A DNA stretch of 64,000 bases, from the NCBI RefSeq assembly GCF_029714405.1, contig NZ_CP121650.1:1927001-1991000 (forward strand), read 5' to 3'. The notes beneath the pieces were generated by a model. It had not been told where the DNA came from. It did no database searches and saw nothing but the letters and a program-made list of their open reading frames with translations. Position numbers and translations under genes: made by a program. Shown here piece after piece: positions 27,702 to 39,072 of the stretch; within the stretch, counting starts at the first letter, position 1; every line of letters starts with the position of its first letter. This DNA is from Bradyrhizobium sp. CB82 (GTDB taxonomy: Bacteria > Pseudomonadota > Alphaproteobacteria > Rhizobiales > Xanthobacteraceae).

Positions 27702-28745
27702 TCAGCTGTTCGGACCGCGATCCATGCTGACGGGCTGCCAGCGTCGCAGTGCAGTGTTCTGCAGCACCGACGGATTGACGCAGCTTACCGGCCACATCCC
27801 CTGAAGCACCAGTGACAATTCGTAGCCCACGCGCCGCTTGCGCGCTTCGTCGAAGCGTGCCGAGGCCGAGGCGACGTGCGCGGTCAGGGTGACGTTCTCC
27901 ATTCCGAGCAGGGGATTGTTGTGCGAGGGCGGTTCCTTCTCCAGCACGTCGAGCGCGGCATGCGCGATCCAGCCCTCTTGCAAGGCCTTGATCAGGCTCT
28001 CCTCGTCCACGGTGGCGCCGCGCCCGGTGTTGATGAAGATCGAACCCTTCTTCATCTGGCGGAAATGTGTCTCGGTCAGCATGTGGTGAACCTCCGGCCT
28101 GGCTGGCGCGTGCATCGAGACGAAGTCCGATTGCGACAGCACTTCGTTCAGCGTCGCCGGCATCACCCCGTGATCGTACATCAGCGTTTCCTGGATGAAG
28201 GGATCAAAGGCCATCATCCGCACGCCGAAGGGGGCAGCGCGCTTGGCGACTGCGCGGGCGACGCGGCCGAAGGAGATGAAGCCGAGCGTCTGTCCCATCA
28301 GTCGCGGGATCTTCAGAAGTGCCGGTCGGCCCTCGGCCCAGCGCCCGCTGCGCACCATGCGGTCCTGCTCGACCAGGCGGCGGAAGCCCGCAAGCAGCAG
28401 CATCATCGCATGATCGGCGACCTCTTCGATGAAGGTGTCGGGGATGTTGGTCACGGGAATGCCACGGGCAGTTGCCGCCTTGACATCGACGCTGTCGACT
28501 CCGACGGAGCCGAGCGTGATGACCTTGCAGTTCTCCAGCGCGTCGATGATGGCTTTGGTGATCGGGATGCCCTTGGCGTAGATCGCGTCAGCCGTCCGGG
28601 CTGCGGCGATGAACTCGGTCTCGTTGGCCGGCGCCTCGACGATCTCCGCGTCGATCGGATCGAGCGCCTCCCGCTCGAAGGAATAATCGCTTCCTGTCAC
28701 CGTGAAGCTCGCGCCCTTCGGCGTCACCACCCTGTATTTCGGCAT
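27702..28745 (-). CDS. D-2-hydroxyacid dehydrogenase family protein with altered NAD loop
   Basis: 347 residues. Resembles phosphoglycerate-dehydrogenase-like enzymes: ITLGSVGVDSVDVKAATARG, catalytic Arg in INTGRGATVDEES, Glu in LEKEPP, His in TAHVAS. The dinucleotide loop reads LGFISFGRVARAV, so two of the three glycines of GxGxxG are replaced (S-F-G-R-V-A), which may alter cofactor binding. The start at 28745 is preceded by GGAGCAGGAA. Its position beside the sugar-type ABC importer suggests a role in breakdown of the imported hydroxyacid or sugar acid; this is inference. Confidence 0.82.
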   Translation of the reverse strand: MPKYRVVTPKGASFTVTGSDYSFEREALDPIDAEIVEAPANETEFIAAARTADAIYAKGIPITKAIIDALENCKVITLGSVGVDSVDVKAATARGIPVTNIPDTFIEEVADHAMMLLLAGFRRLVEQDRMVRSGRWAEGRPALLKIPRLMGQTLGFISFGRVARAVAKRAAPFGVRMMAFDPFIQETLMYDHGVMPATLNEVLSQSDFVSMHAPARPEVHHMLTETHFRQMKKGSIFINTGRGATVDEESLIKALQEGWIAHAALDVLEKEPPSHNNPLLGMENVTLTAHVASASARFDEARKRRVGYELSLVLQGMWPVSCVNPSVLQNTALRRWQPVSMDRGPNS

Positions 28746-28990
28746 TTCCTGCTCCGATTTGGTTTGTCGGTTCTTATTGGGGCCCGCTCCCTGGCGGAGG
28801 GGCCTTTGCGTCTTTTACGCGAAATCGAGCTTGACGCGTACAATCATCGGTTGTTCGCAGACTGCGGTGTTTGCGGGTTTTCGCTTCCTCTACGGGCTTC
28901 TACGGAGGCATCGTAACAAGTTGCTAATCGGTCCCACACTAAAAATTGATTCAAATTCGATCGACCCACCCGCGTGTCCGGAGCCACCTC

Positions 28991-30676
28991 GTGAAGCTGA
29001 GCAATCTGAAGATCGCCCCCAAGCTTGGCATTCTTGTCGGCGTCACCCTGTTCGGCCTCTGCATCTCAGGGCTTCTGGCCGGATATTTGATGAAACGCAG
29101 CATGGTGGATGCGCGCATCGACCAGACCAAAGCGATCGTCGACATGGCTCGCAACTATGCGGCCACCTTGATGAAGCGGGTCAATGCTGGCGAGATGACG
29201 AAGGATGCCGCGCTGGCCGAATTCCGCCGCTACGGCAACGCCATGACCTACGACAAGGGCTCCGGCTATCTGTTCGGCACGACCTACGACGGCATCACGC
29301 AGCTCGCGCCCGATCCGAAGCAGATCGGCACCAACCGGATGGACGTGGAGACGAACGGGCGCAAGCTGTCCCGTGAGATCATGGATGGCGTCAAGGCCAA
29401 TGGCGACGTCCTGCTCTTTTACGAATATAAGAAGCCCGGCCAGGAGAAGCCGATCCGCAAGCTCGGCTATGCGGTCGCCGTCCCCGGCTTCGACATGTAT
29501 CTCGGCACGGGCGCCTATCTCGAGGATATCGACGAGAAGATGGGGCCGGTCTACTGGCTCCTCGGCTTGTCCCTGCTCGGCATCGTCATCGTCGCCGGCA
29601 GCGTGGCCTGGCTGCTCGGCCGCAGCATCAGCTTGCCGCTCAACCTTCTCGGCACGCGAATGAAGGAGCTGGCCGACGGCAAGCTCGAAGCCGACATTCC
29701 CGGCGTCGGCCGTGGCGACGAGGTCGGCGCAATGGCTTCGGCCGTGCAGATATTCAAGGACAATGCGATCCGCATCCGCGATCTCGAGAAGACGGAGGCG
29801 GTTGCCAAGGAACGCGCCGCTGCGGAACGTCGCAGCGCGATGGAAGGCATCGCCAGCGATTTCGAGCGAAGCGTCAACGGCATCGTGCGTTCGGTTTCTT
29901 CGGCTGCCGCCGGCATGCAGACCACCGCGCAGTCGATGACCGCGACCGCGAGCGATGCCAGCGCGCGTGCGGCCACCGTCGGCGCCGCCTCGCAAAAGGC
30001 GTCGGGCAATGTCGGCACGGTTGCGGCCGCCGCCGAAGAACTGTCGAGCTCGGTCGCCGAGATCTCGCGCCAGGTGACGCGCTCCACCGAGGTCGCGAGC
30101 AGGGCGGTCAGCGACGCCGAGCGCACCAACACCACCGTGCAGGTGCTGTCCTCGGGCGCCGAGAAGATCGGCGAGGTCGTCAAGCTGATCCACTCGATCG
30201 CGGCGCAGACCAACCTGCTCGCACTCAACGCCACCATCGAAGCGGCGCGCGCCGGCGAATCCGGCCGCGGTTTCGCGGTCGTCGCCTCCGAGGTCAAGGC
30301 GCTCGCCAACCAGACCGCGAAGGCCACCGAGGAAATCTCGGCCCAGGTTGCGGCGATGCAGACCTCGACCAGCGACGCGGTCGCCGCGATTGCCGGCATC
30401 ACCCAGACGATCGCTGAGATGAGCGAGATCACCGCAGGCATTTCCGCGTCGATCGAGCAGCAGGGCGAAGCGACGCGCGAGATCGCCCGCAACATCCAGT
30501 CGGTCGCAGCCGGCTCCAGCGAGATCAACGCCCATATCGGCAGCGTGACCTCGGCGGCCGAGGCGACGGGAACGGCGGCCTCCGATGTGCTGTCGAACGC
30601 TCGCGAGCTCGACAACCAGTCCGGCGCACTGCGAAGCGCCGTCGACGGCTTCCTCGCCAAGGTAAGGGCGGCTTAG
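28991..30676 (+). CDS. Methyl-accepting chemotaxis protein with single Cache domain
   Basis: 561 residues from GTG 28991 (GGAG upstream); the frame is open back to a TTG at 28946. TM1 is about residues 13-35. The periplasmic sCache_2-type sensor includes [20 protein letters not shown], the motif around [22 protein letters not shown], then TM2 (about 195-217), HAMP and the signalling hairpin with [20 protein letters not shown]. This group often senses small organic acids. It is separated from the first chemoreceptor by about 7 kb and is not its close copy outside the signalling domain. Confidence 0.92.
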   Translation: MKLSNLKIAPKLGILVGVTLFGLCISGLLAGYLMKRSMVDARIDQTKAIVDMARNYAATLMKRVNAGEMTKDAALAEFRRYGNAMTYDKGSGYLFGTTYDGITQLAPDPKQIGTNRMDVETNGRKLSREIMDGVKANGDVLLFYEYKKPGQEKPIRKLGYAVAVPGFDMYLGTGAYLEDIDEKMGPVYWLLGLSLLGIVIVAGSVAWLLGRSISLPLNLLGTRMKELADGKLEADIPGVGRGDEVGAMASAVQIFKDNAIRIRDLEKTEAVAKERAAAERRSAMEGIASDFERSVNGIVRSVSSAAAGMQTTAQSMTATASDASARAATVGAASQKASGNVGTVAAAAEELSSSVAEISRQVTRSTEVASRAVSDAERTNTTVQVLSSGAEKIGEVVKLIHSIAAQTNLLALNATIEAARAGESGRGFAVVASEVKALANQTAKATEEISAQVAAMQTSTSDAVAAIAGITQTIAEMSEITAGISASIEQQGEATREIARNIQSVAAGSSEINAHIGSVTSAAEATGTAASDVLSNARELDNQSGALRSAVDGFLAKVRAA

Positions 30677-30693
30677 GTCTTTCCGCGAATTTT

Positions 30694-30779
30694 TAGGGTG
30701 GGCGAAGGCGAGCGCCGTGCCCACCGCTCCTTTCCACGACTTGGAAGCTTCATGGTGGGCGCGCTGCGCTTTGCCCTAC
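30694..30779. repeat. Dispersed palindromic repeat (GGGTGGGC...GCCCTAC class)
   Basis: TAGGGTGGGCGAAGGCGAGC and CGTGCCCACC at the left; GGTGGGCGCGCTGCGCTTTG and CCCTAC at the right. The same class recurs at 51943-52024. Confidence 0.75.
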
Positions 30780-30853
30780 GGCGGCGTCACGCTTGGCCGC
30801 GCCTCACTGCTTCCCGATCCCGGCCTGCCTGATCAGCTTTTCGCGGCGCCGAA

Positions 30854-31789
30854 TTATTTCGACGCCGAGCCCTGTCGCGACGCGATCACGACGCCGGCGA
30901 GCACCAGCGTGTAGCCGACAAGATGGAAAAGTTGCAGCCGTTCGCCGAGCAAGAGGATCGCCATCGCCGAGCCGAACACCGGAACCAGATGAAAGAACGG
31001 CGCGGCACGGTTCGGTCCGATCAGCGCCACGCCGCGATTGAAGAAGAGATAGGCGAGGGTCGAGGGGAAGATCAGGATGTAGGCGAATGTCGCCAGCGTC
31101 GTCGCATCGGGCTTCAAGACGTTGCCTGCGAAGAATTCCCACACCGCAGCCGGCAGCAGCATTATCGCTCCGCAGCAGGTGGTGAAGGACAGGAACGAGA
31201 GCTGATGGATCTTTGGCCGGCGCGGGATGAAGGCGGAATAGAGCCCGAACGCTACCAGCGAGGAGGCGAACATGATGTCGCCCCGGTTCAAGCTGATGCC
31301 GGCAAGTGCCGCGAGATCACCGCGCAGGATGATGATGAGGACGCCGAGAAGCGAGATCGCGATGCCGGCGAGCTGTGCAACCGTCAGGCGGACGCCGAAC
31401 AGCACCAGCGACCAAAGCGCCACGAACAAAGGTCCGGCCGACTGGATCAGCAGCGCGTTCAGCGCTTCCGTATATTGCAGGGCCCAGAACGAGATCGCAT
31501 TGTTGAAGGCGAAGCCGACCAGCGAAAGGAACAGCATCAGCGGCAGATGCTCGCGAAGCGCCTTCCAGTCGCGCCTCAGATGCGGTCCTGCAAACGGCAG
31601 CAGGATGAGGAAGACGCCGAACCAGCGGACCGTGGTCAGGGTGAGCGGCGGCACATGCGCACCGACATGGCGCGCGAGCACGATGTTGCCGGCCCAGAAC
31701 AGCGAGCTCAGGCTCAGGAGCAGATAGGGCTGGTTGTTGAGCCAGCCGACCGGATTAGAGGCCGGTGGCGCGGGCGAAGCGATCGTCAT
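30854..31789 (-). CDS. EamA/DMT family transporter
   Basis: 311 residues with ten predicted membrane helices and two EamA repeats (roughly 15-150 and 165-300). Typical segments: LFWAGNIVLARHVGAHVPPL, ALQYTEALNALLIQSAGPLF, FFNRGVALIGPNRAAPFFHL. These are metabolite exporters of the drug/metabolite superfamily. The chosen start MTIASPAP at 31789 removes 52 open upstream codons that look non-native; no strong Shine-Dalgarno supports it. The next gene upstream is a paralogue in the same orientation, about half identical by eye. Substrate unknown. Confidence 0.85.
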   Translation of the reverse strand: MTIASPAPPASNPVGWLNNQPYLLLSLSSLFWAGNIVLARHVGAHVPPLTLTTVRWFGVFLILLPFAGPHLRRDWKALREHLPLMLFLSLVGFAFNNAISFWALQYTEALNALLIQSAGPLFVALWSLVLFGVRLTVAQLAGIAISLLGVLIIILRGDLAALAGISLNRGDIMFASSLVAFGLYSAFIPRRPKIHQLSFLSFTTCCGAIMLLPAAVWEFFAGNVLKPDATTLATFAYILIFPSTLAYLFFNRGVALIGPNRAAPFFHLVPVFGSAMAILLLGERLQLFHLVGYTLVLAGVVIASRQGSASK

Positions 31790-31950
31790 TGGTTTTCGCA
31801 GGCGAGCTTGCGTCGGATCGCGGCTGCACCACAAGTCCCACCGCCGCAATGCTACAATGCAGCGGAAGATCAGTGAGGCCGCTTTGGCGGTTAATATATT
31901 GAACATAGAAGGCTTGGGCGGCTCGATCGGCTGGCGCCCGTTCAACTCGC

Positions 31951-32874
31951 CTATTTGCGCGAGGCTACGAACACGCCCGACAGCACCAGCGCAAAGCCGA
32001 TAAAATGGAAGGCCTGCGGCAGTTCACCGAGAAAGATCATCGCCATGATCGAGCCGAACACCGGCACCACGTGAAAGAACGGCGCGGCGCGGTTGGCGCC
32101 GATCAGCGCTACGCCGCGGTTGAAGCAGAGATAGGCGAGCGTCGAGGGAAACACCGCAACATAGACCAGCGTCAGCAGGTTCGGCAGATCGAGTTTCATC
32201 ACCGGACGGGCCGACAACTCCCAGATCCCCAGCGGAATGAGGCACGCCGCGCCGCAGCCGAAGGTAAAGGCAAGGAACGACAGGCCGTGGATCGCCGGCC
32301 GCTTCAACGTCAGCACTGAGTAGAGCGCGAAGATCACCAGCGCGACCATGAAGATCAGGTCGCCCTTGTTGAACTCTATGTTGGAGAGCGTGGTGAGGTC
32401 GCCGCGCAAGAGGATCGTCAGCACGCCGCATAGCGAGAGCAAAACGCCCAAGGCCTGCATCGCCGTAAGACGGACGCCCAGGATGATCAGCGACCAGAGT
32501 GCAACAACGAGCGGGGCGGCCGATTGCAGCAGCAGCGTGTTCAGCGCCTGCGTATGCTCCAGCGCCCAATATTGCAGCGTGTTGAAGGCGCCGATGCCGA
32601 TGATCGACAGCACGATCATCAGACCGAGCTTGCCGCGGATCGCCGGCCAGTCCGTGACCAGATGCTTCCAGGCGAACGGCAGCACCAGAAGGAAGGCGAA
32701 GAACCAGCGCAGGAAGGACAGCGTCACCGGCGGGATGTGGCCGGCGGCGAGCCGCCCGACAATGGCATTGCCGGCCCAGCACAGCGCCGTGATGCTGAGC
32801 AGGAGATAAGGCTGGTTGGCGATCCAGTGCCGGGCGGGGGTGGCAAGGCGCGTGGTCTGGTCGGCGGCGGACAT
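31951..32874 (-). CDS. EamA/DMT family transporter, tandem paralogue
   Basis: 307 residues with ten helices in two EamA repeats. Close in sequence to the gene downstream: ANQPYLLLSITALCWAGNAI, ALEHTQALNTLLLQSAAPLV and FNRGVALIGANRAAPFFHVV align without gaps. The two genes form a tandem duplication. Start MSAADQTT at 32874 is preferred; the frame is open for 29 more codons. Substrate unknown, probably small metabolite export. Confidence 0.85.
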   Translation of the reverse strand: MSAADQTTRLATPARHWIANQPYLLLSITALCWAGNAIVGRLAAGHIPPVTLSFLRWFFAFLLVLPFAWKHLVTDWPAIRGKLGLMIVLSIIGIGAFNTLQYWALEHTQALNTLLLQSAAPLVVALWSLIILGVRLTAMQALGVLLSLCGVLTILLRGDLTTLSNIEFNKGDLIFMVALVIFALYSVLTLKRPAIHGLSFLAFTFGCGAACLIPLGIWELSARPVMKLDLPNLLTLVYVAVFPSTLAYLCFNRGVALIGANRAAPFFHVVPVFGSIMAMIFLGELPQAFHFIGFALVLSGVFVASRK

Positions 32875-33036
32875 TGTGATTGTTATGGCCCCGGTTCGTG
32901 CGCCAAGGCGTCGGGCCCGGTGGCGTCCGGGCCGGCTCATACCCGGCTCCTCCACAGACACGTAATTCGCCCTGATATCAATGGCGCGCGACGCATCGCG
33001 TCCATGCGCGCCTTCAATGTGGCGGGAACTCTTGCC

Positions 33037-35592
33037 TCAAGTCTTCCGCGCGGTGCGGATCGCAAGCGGCTTCAACAGCTCCGTGCAGGCGAGATAGACG
33101 ACGACCAGGGCCGCGATGCCGGCCAGCATGAGCGGCGACGGCGCGACGAAACCGAACCAGGCACCGACCGGCGTGAGCGGCACGAGCATCGCGACGACGA
33201 GGGCGATCAGCGAGGAGGCGGACAGCGCGGGATCGGGCCAGTTGTGCCACGGACGTCCATTGGTGCGGATGATGAAGATCACGAGGATCTGCGTCGCCAT
33301 GGATTCGATGAACCAGGCGGTGCGGAATTCATCGGGTGATGCCTTGAACAGGAGGAGCAGTGCACCAAAAGTCAGGAAATCGAACACCGACGACAACGGC
33401 CCCATGATCGCGGCGAAGCGCACGAGGCGCGACATGCTCCACACCTGCGGCTGAGCGGTTGCCTGCGCCGAGACGCGGTCGAAGGGGATGCCGAGCTCGG
33501 AGAGATCGTAGAGCAGATTGTTCAGCAGGATCTGCGTCGGCAGCATCGGCAGGAACGGCAGCGCGACGGAGGCGATCGCCATCGACAGCATATTGCCGAA
33601 ATTCGAGCTCGCGCCCATGCGGACGTATTTGAGAATGTTTGCGAAGGTGCGCCGGCCCTCCTGGACGCCGTCGGCGACGACCTCGAGATCCGAAGCGAGG
33701 AGGATCATGTCGGCGGCGGCCTGCGCCACGCCGGTGGCGCCTTCGACCGACAGCCCGATATCGGCGGCCTTCAGCGCCGGTGCGTCGTTGATGCCGTCGC
33801 CGAGGAAGCCGACGACTTCGCCGCTCGCCTGAAGCGCCTTCACGATGCGCGACTTCTGGTCCGGCGCGAGCCGCCCGAAGGCGTCGGCGGATTGCACCCG
33901 TACGGCCAATGCCTCGTCGCTGAGCTCGGCGATATCGGGCCCGGAGAGCACGCGCTCGGCGTTCAGCCCGACGAGGCCCGCGAGCCGCTTCACTACGACG
34001 GGATCATCGCCCGAGAGGATTTTCAGCCTGACGCCACTTGCCGCGAGATCGGCGATGGCAGCTGCAGCAGTCGGCTTCGGCGGATCGGCGAAGGCGCAAA
34101 GACCCTCGAAGACGAGGCGGGTCTCATCTTCGGTCTCGACCTCGCGCGTAGCGCCCGTCCACGGGCGCGAGGCAATGGCGACGGTGCGCAGGCCCTCGGT
34201 CGCGAGCCCTCGTACGCGCGCCATTGCGGCCGCACGTGCGGCATCGTTTATCGTGCAGAGTTCGAGCACGGCCTCCGGCGCGCCCTTGACGATCAGCCGC
34301 GCGCCTTCGGGACCGTTCGCCAGCACCGATCCCAACCGCCGCGAAAAGTCGAACGCCTGGCGGCCCGCGAGTGTCCATCCTTGCGCAGCCCCCGCGCAGC
34401 CCGCGACCAGCGCCGCGTCGAGCGAGCCGCGGTCACCGCCGAGCGCCGCCGCAATGGCGCCAAACCGCGCGGCGCGCGCATCCTCCTTGCCCTCTGCATC
34501 GAGGCTCCGCGCAAGGCGGATCTCGGCCGAGGTCAGCGTGCCGGTCTTGTCCGTGCACAGGACCGTCATGGCGCCGAGATCGTGGATCGCCGCGAGCCGT
34601 TTGACGATCACTTTGCGGCGGGCCATGCGCAGCGCGCCGCGCGACAAGGTCACCGTGGTGATCATCGGCAGCAGCTCCGGCGTCAGCCCGACCGCGAGCG
34701 CCACCGCAAACAGCAACGAGTCCAGCACCGGACGGCCGAATACCACGCGGATGGTCAGCACCACCACCACCAGCGCCAGCGTCGCGCGCGCGATGACGAG
34801 GCCGAATTCGCGCAAGTCACGCTCGAACGGCGAGGGCGCCTGCGCTTCCGCAAGTGCGGAGGCGGCGGCGCCGAACACCGTGTCGCGGCCGGTGCGCACG
34901 GCGAGCACGATCGCCTCGCCGGTTTGCGCGACAGCGCCGCGGAACAGCGCATTCGACGTGTCGTCTGGAGCATCGGCGACGCCCGCGCGCTTCTGCACCG
35001 GATAAGGCTCGCCGGTGAGTGCCGCTTCGCCGGCGGTGAAGGCCGTGCTCTCGAGGATCAGCGCGTCCGCCGGGATGATATCGCCGGCGCGGATGCGCAG
35101 GATGTCGCCGGGCACCACCCGTTCGACGTCGACCTGGCCAAACCCGCTGTCGCGCTTGACCTCGGCCTTTAGCGCCACCGAGCGGCGCAGCATTTCGGCG
35201 GCCCGGACCGCATGCCCCTCCTGGATGGTGTCGAGCCCGATCGACAGCGTCAGGATCAGCACGATGATCAGCCCGCCGATGTCGTCGCCGGTCAGCATCG
35301 AGATGATGCCGGCGACCAGCAAAATCAGCGACAAGGGCTCGAAGAGCCGACGCAGGATCGCGCGCATCGCGCCCTCGATGCGCGGTGGTGCGTCGGTGTT
35401 CGGCCCGAAACGGTGAAGCCGCTCGGCGGCATCGCGCGTGGTCAGTCCCCGAAGGCCGCAGCCGAGCTGCCGGGCGAGCGCGTCGGCTGAAAAGCGCCAG
35501 AAATGGCCGGCCTGGTTTCCCGATGGTTCGGTCACGGCATGTCCGAAAGGGCGTTGTGGCCCGGAGAAGGTAAGGGGCGGAGGTGACAGCAT
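33037..35592 (-). CDS. mgtA: Magnesium-translocating P-type ATPase (P3B)
   Basis: 851 residues, the size of MgtA/MgtB. A cation ATPase N-terminal domain is followed by TM1-2 (about 85-125), the actuator motif LTGEP (192-196), the TM4 motif VGLTPELLPM characteristic of Mg transporters, the phosphorylation site DKTGT (348-352), KGAPE, the hinge GDGINDAPAL, and NNLLYDLSELGIPFD in the C-terminal membrane part. It imports Mg2+ using ATP. The start is uncertain: 35592 opens the frame, while GTG 35535 would remove 19 poorly conserved residues. No Mg-sensing leader was recognised upstream. Confidence 0.92.
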   Translation of the reverse strand: MLSPPPLTFSGPQRPFGHAVTEPSGNQAGHFWRFSADALARQLGCGLRGLTTRDAAERLHRFGPNTDAPPRIEGAMRAILRRLFEPLSLILLVAGIISMLTGDDIGGLIIVLILTLSIGLDTIQEGHAVRAAEMLRRSVALKAEVKRDSGFGQVDVERVVPGDILRIRAGDIIPADALILESTAFTAGEAALTGEPYPVQKRAGVADAPDDTSNALFRGAVAQTGEAIVLAVRTGRDTVFGAAASALAEAQAPSPFERDLREFGLVIARATLALVVVVLTIRVVFGRPVLDSLLFAVALAVGLTPELLPMITTVTLSRGALRMARRKVIVKRLAAIHDLGAMTVLCTDKTGTLTSAEIRLARSLDAEGKEDARAARFGAIAAALGGDRGSLDAALVAGCAGAAQGWTLAGRQAFDFSRRLGSVLANGPEGARLIVKGAPEAVLELCTINDAARAAAMARVRGLATEGLRTVAIASRPWTGATREVETEDETRLVFEGLCAFADPPKPTAAAAIADLAASGVRLKILSGDDPVVVKRLAGLVGLNAERVLSGPDIAELSDEALAVRVQSADAFGRLAPDQKSRIVKALQASGEVVGFLGDGINDAPALKAADIGLSVEGATGVAQAAADMILLASDLEVVADGVQEGRRTFANILKYVRMGASSNFGNMLSMAIASVALPFLPMLPTQILLNNLLYDLSELGIPFDRVSAQATAQPQVWSMSRLVRFAAIMGPLSSVFDFLTFGALLLLFKASPDEFRTAWFIESMATQILVIFIIRTNGRPWHNWPDPALSASSLIALVVAMLVPLTPVGAWFGFVAPSPLMLAGIAALVVVYLACTELLKPLAIRTARKT

Positions 35593-35903
35593 CCCTTAGG
35601 CGAGCGGTGAACAGGGGTGGTTGATGCGTATCAATTCCGCGGTTCCAGCGCTTGCCGGCGCGGCCCCGAAGCTTTCCGGATTTTAAGGGGATATCAAAGG
35701 CTTGGATCGCGCCTTAGGACGCGAAAAAGCCCCGTTCTTGCTTGCCTAGAGAGGCTGCTTCCGTTATCCGGTTGGCTGCCTCGCATGCGAGCGGCCCCGG
35801 CCGTGGATTGAGCTGGGCGCCGGCATGATCTTAGGAAAAGTGGGTACCGGTTTTCCGCTAGGATCATGCCACTTAAAGACATCTGCATAGGGATTACCCG
35901 CGA
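35593..35903. other. Divergent intergenic region mgtA/purA
   Basis: 311 bases between divergent mgtA and purA; it must hold both promoters, which I could not place with confidence. It contains a REP-like palindrome at 35822-35870. No gene recognised. Confidence 0.5.
35822..35870. repeat. REP-like GATC palindrome, short form
   Basis: GGCATGATC ... GATCATGCC with GGAAAAGTG and GGTTTTCC inside: the compact form of the same repeat family as at 38851, 41279, 54866 and 63262. Confidence 0.8.
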
Positions 35904-37196
<1,293 letters not shown>

Positions 37197-37233
37197 CGGT
37201 ATCTTACCGGGACAGGCGCATAGTTGAGTTGAA

Positions 37234-38847
37234 ATGGCTGATTACTATCCGCTGATCGCCCGCGCTATTGCCGCCCTGGATCCCAATGCTCCCGGCGAAA
37301 GCCGCCGCGCGCTCTATGAACGGGCGCGTACGGCGCTGATTGCGCAGCTCCGCAGCGTGCAGCCGCCTCTCTCCGAATCCGAAATCACCCGCGAGCGGCT
37401 GTCACTCGAAGAGGCCGTCCGCAAGGTCGAATCTGAAGCAGCCCAGCGCGCGCGAGACGCCTCGCGCCCCGGCGGCCCCCGCGGCGGCAGCGGCAGTGGC
37501 GACGCCTTCCGCCGTGCGAGCGCCCGCGCCGCCGAGGGCACTTCGCCCGCCGCGCCGCCTTCGGCTTCATCGTCCGCCCCGCGCCCCTCGCGTCCTGCCG
37601 CGCCGCCGCCGTCGCGCAATGAGCGTCCTCCGCTTGGTGGAGACGATCTCGGGGACCGCGACGCCCAGCGCCAGTCGCGTCCTCAGCGCCCACAGGGGCC
37701 GACCCCGCCTCCGATGCCCGAGCCGCCGGCGCCGCCCGCGGCGCGCGATCGCTCCGCCTCGCGCCGGCCGCCGGAGGGCGCGCCGCCGCCGGTGCCGCAG
37801 GCGCCGGGCGTTCGCGGCTTTCGCGACATCACTGCGGATGCCGATGACCTGGGCCGCGCGGCGGCGCAGGCCAACCGTGCCGCGCGCCGGACCTACGCCA
37901 ACGTGCCGTCGCCCTCGCCGGAGTTCGACCGGCTCGAGCCGAGCCTGGAGAACCGGGGCGGCGAGCCGCCGGACGTGCCCTATTCCTACGACGAGTCGGT
38001 CGAGGAAGCTGAGCGCTACCCGCCGCCATCGCCGCGTCCGCGCATTCCGGCCGACCGCGAGTTGAAGAAGCGTCGCTCCGGTTCAGCCTTCCCGTTCAAG
38101 AGCGCGATCGCCGTCGGCATCGTGCTGATCCTGGTCGGCGCTGGCATTCTCTGGGGCAAGCAGGCGGTCCAGGCCGTGAGCGTCCTGTTCAAGCCGTCTG
38201 CGACGCAGGTCGTGGAGGCGCCGAAGGATGAGTCGCAGCCGGCGCCGAAGCCCAAGATCCCCGATCGCGTGGGCCAGCCGTCGTCGACCGAGCAGCCGGC
38301 TGCGCCGGTGGCGCAGAAGGTCGTGCTCTATGACGAGGATCCGTCCGATCCCAAGGGCAAGCAATATGTCGGCACCGTGGTCTGGCGGACCGAACCGATC
38401 AAGGCCTCGGGCAACCAGAAGGCCGACGTCGCCGTGCGCGCCGACATCGAGATTCCCGACCGCAAGTTCAAGATGACGATGTCGTTCCGCAGGAACACCG
38501 ATTCATCGCTGCCGGCGAGCCACACCGCGGAGCTGACCTTCATCCTGCCGCCGGACTTCCCCGGTGGCGGCGTCGCCAACGTGCCTGGCATCCTGATGAA
38601 GTCGAACGAGCAGGCGCGCGGCACGCCGCTCGCGGGCCTCGCCGTCAAGGTCACCGACGGCTTCTTCCTGGTCGGCCTCTCCAATGTCGACGCCGATCGC
38701 TCGCGCAACGTCCAGCTCCTGAAAGAGCGCTCCTGGTTCGACGTACCGCTGGTCTACACCAACCAGCGCCGCGCTATCATTGCCATCGAGAAGGGTGCGC
38801 CCGGCGAACGCGCCTTCAACGACGCGTTCGCGCAGTGGGGGGAGTAG
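37234..38847 (+). CDS. Proline-rich single-pass membrane protein linked to purA
   Basis: 537 residues. The N-terminal 75 residues form a conserved helical domain (YYPLIARAIAALDPNAPGES and RRALYERARTALIAQLRS). A long low-complexity Pro/Arg/Ala-rich segment follows (about 80-285). One transmembrane helix lies at about 287-308 (FKSAIAVGIVLILVGAGILW). The C-terminal 200 residues are a folded beta-rich domain (QYVGTVVWRTEPIKA, ELTFILPPDFPGGGVANVPG). With the basic N-side (KKRRSG) before the helix, the Pro-rich part should be cytoplasmic and the folded domain periplasmic. I do not recognise a named family. It is 37 bases after purA and probably co-transcribed. Confidence 0.75.
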   Translation: MADYYPLIARAIAALDPNAPGESRRALYERARTALIAQLRSVQPPLSESEITRERLSLEEAVRKVESEAAQRARDASRPGGPRGGSGSGDAFRRASARAAEGTSPAAPPSASSSAPRPSRPAAPPPSRNERPPLGGDDLGDRDAQRQSRPQRPQGPTPPPMPEPPAPPAARDRSASRRPPEGAPPPVPQAPGVRGFRDITADADDLGRAAAQANRAARRTYANVPSPSPEFDRLEPSLENRGGEPPDVPYSYDESVEEAERYPPPSPRPRIPADRELKKRRSGSAFPFKSAIAVGIVLILVGAGILWGKQAVQAVSVLFKPSATQVVEAPKDESQPAPKPKIPDRVGQPSSTEQPAAPVAQKVVLYDEDPSDPKGKQYVGTVVWRTEPIKASGNQKADVAVRADIEIPDRKFKMTMSFRRNTDSSLPASHTAELTFILPPDFPGGGVANVPGILMKSNEQARGTPLAGLAVKVTDGFFLVGLSNVDADRSRNVQLLKERSWFDVPLVYTNQRRAIIAIEKGAPGERAFNDAFAQWGE

Positions 38848-38850
38848 GGG

Positions 38851-38972
38851 CTAAAGCGTGATGAGATCGGGATGAATCGTCATCGCGCCTCAGGTTATTG
38901 ATTGAGCATGATCACCCCGCAAACGTTTGTCGCGAGGGAAGTCCGCTTCGCACTTTTCCGCACATGCTCTAG
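38851..38972. repeat. REP-like GATC repeat, long form
   Basis: Starts CTAAAGCG a few bases after the TAG stop of the previous gene and ends GCACATGCTCTAG. The interior GGATGAATCGTCATCGCGC and TTTGTCGCGAGGGAA match, in inverse orientation, the element at 41279-41409. Confidence 0.8.
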
Positions 38973-39072
38973 CGTTTAGGTCGCCATGTCTGTTGCTCCA
39001 GCTCTCTTGGCCGGGCCTCAGCATAGCGTCGATTGCGGCGGACGCCGCTCAACTCGCAGTGCGTGCGATGGA

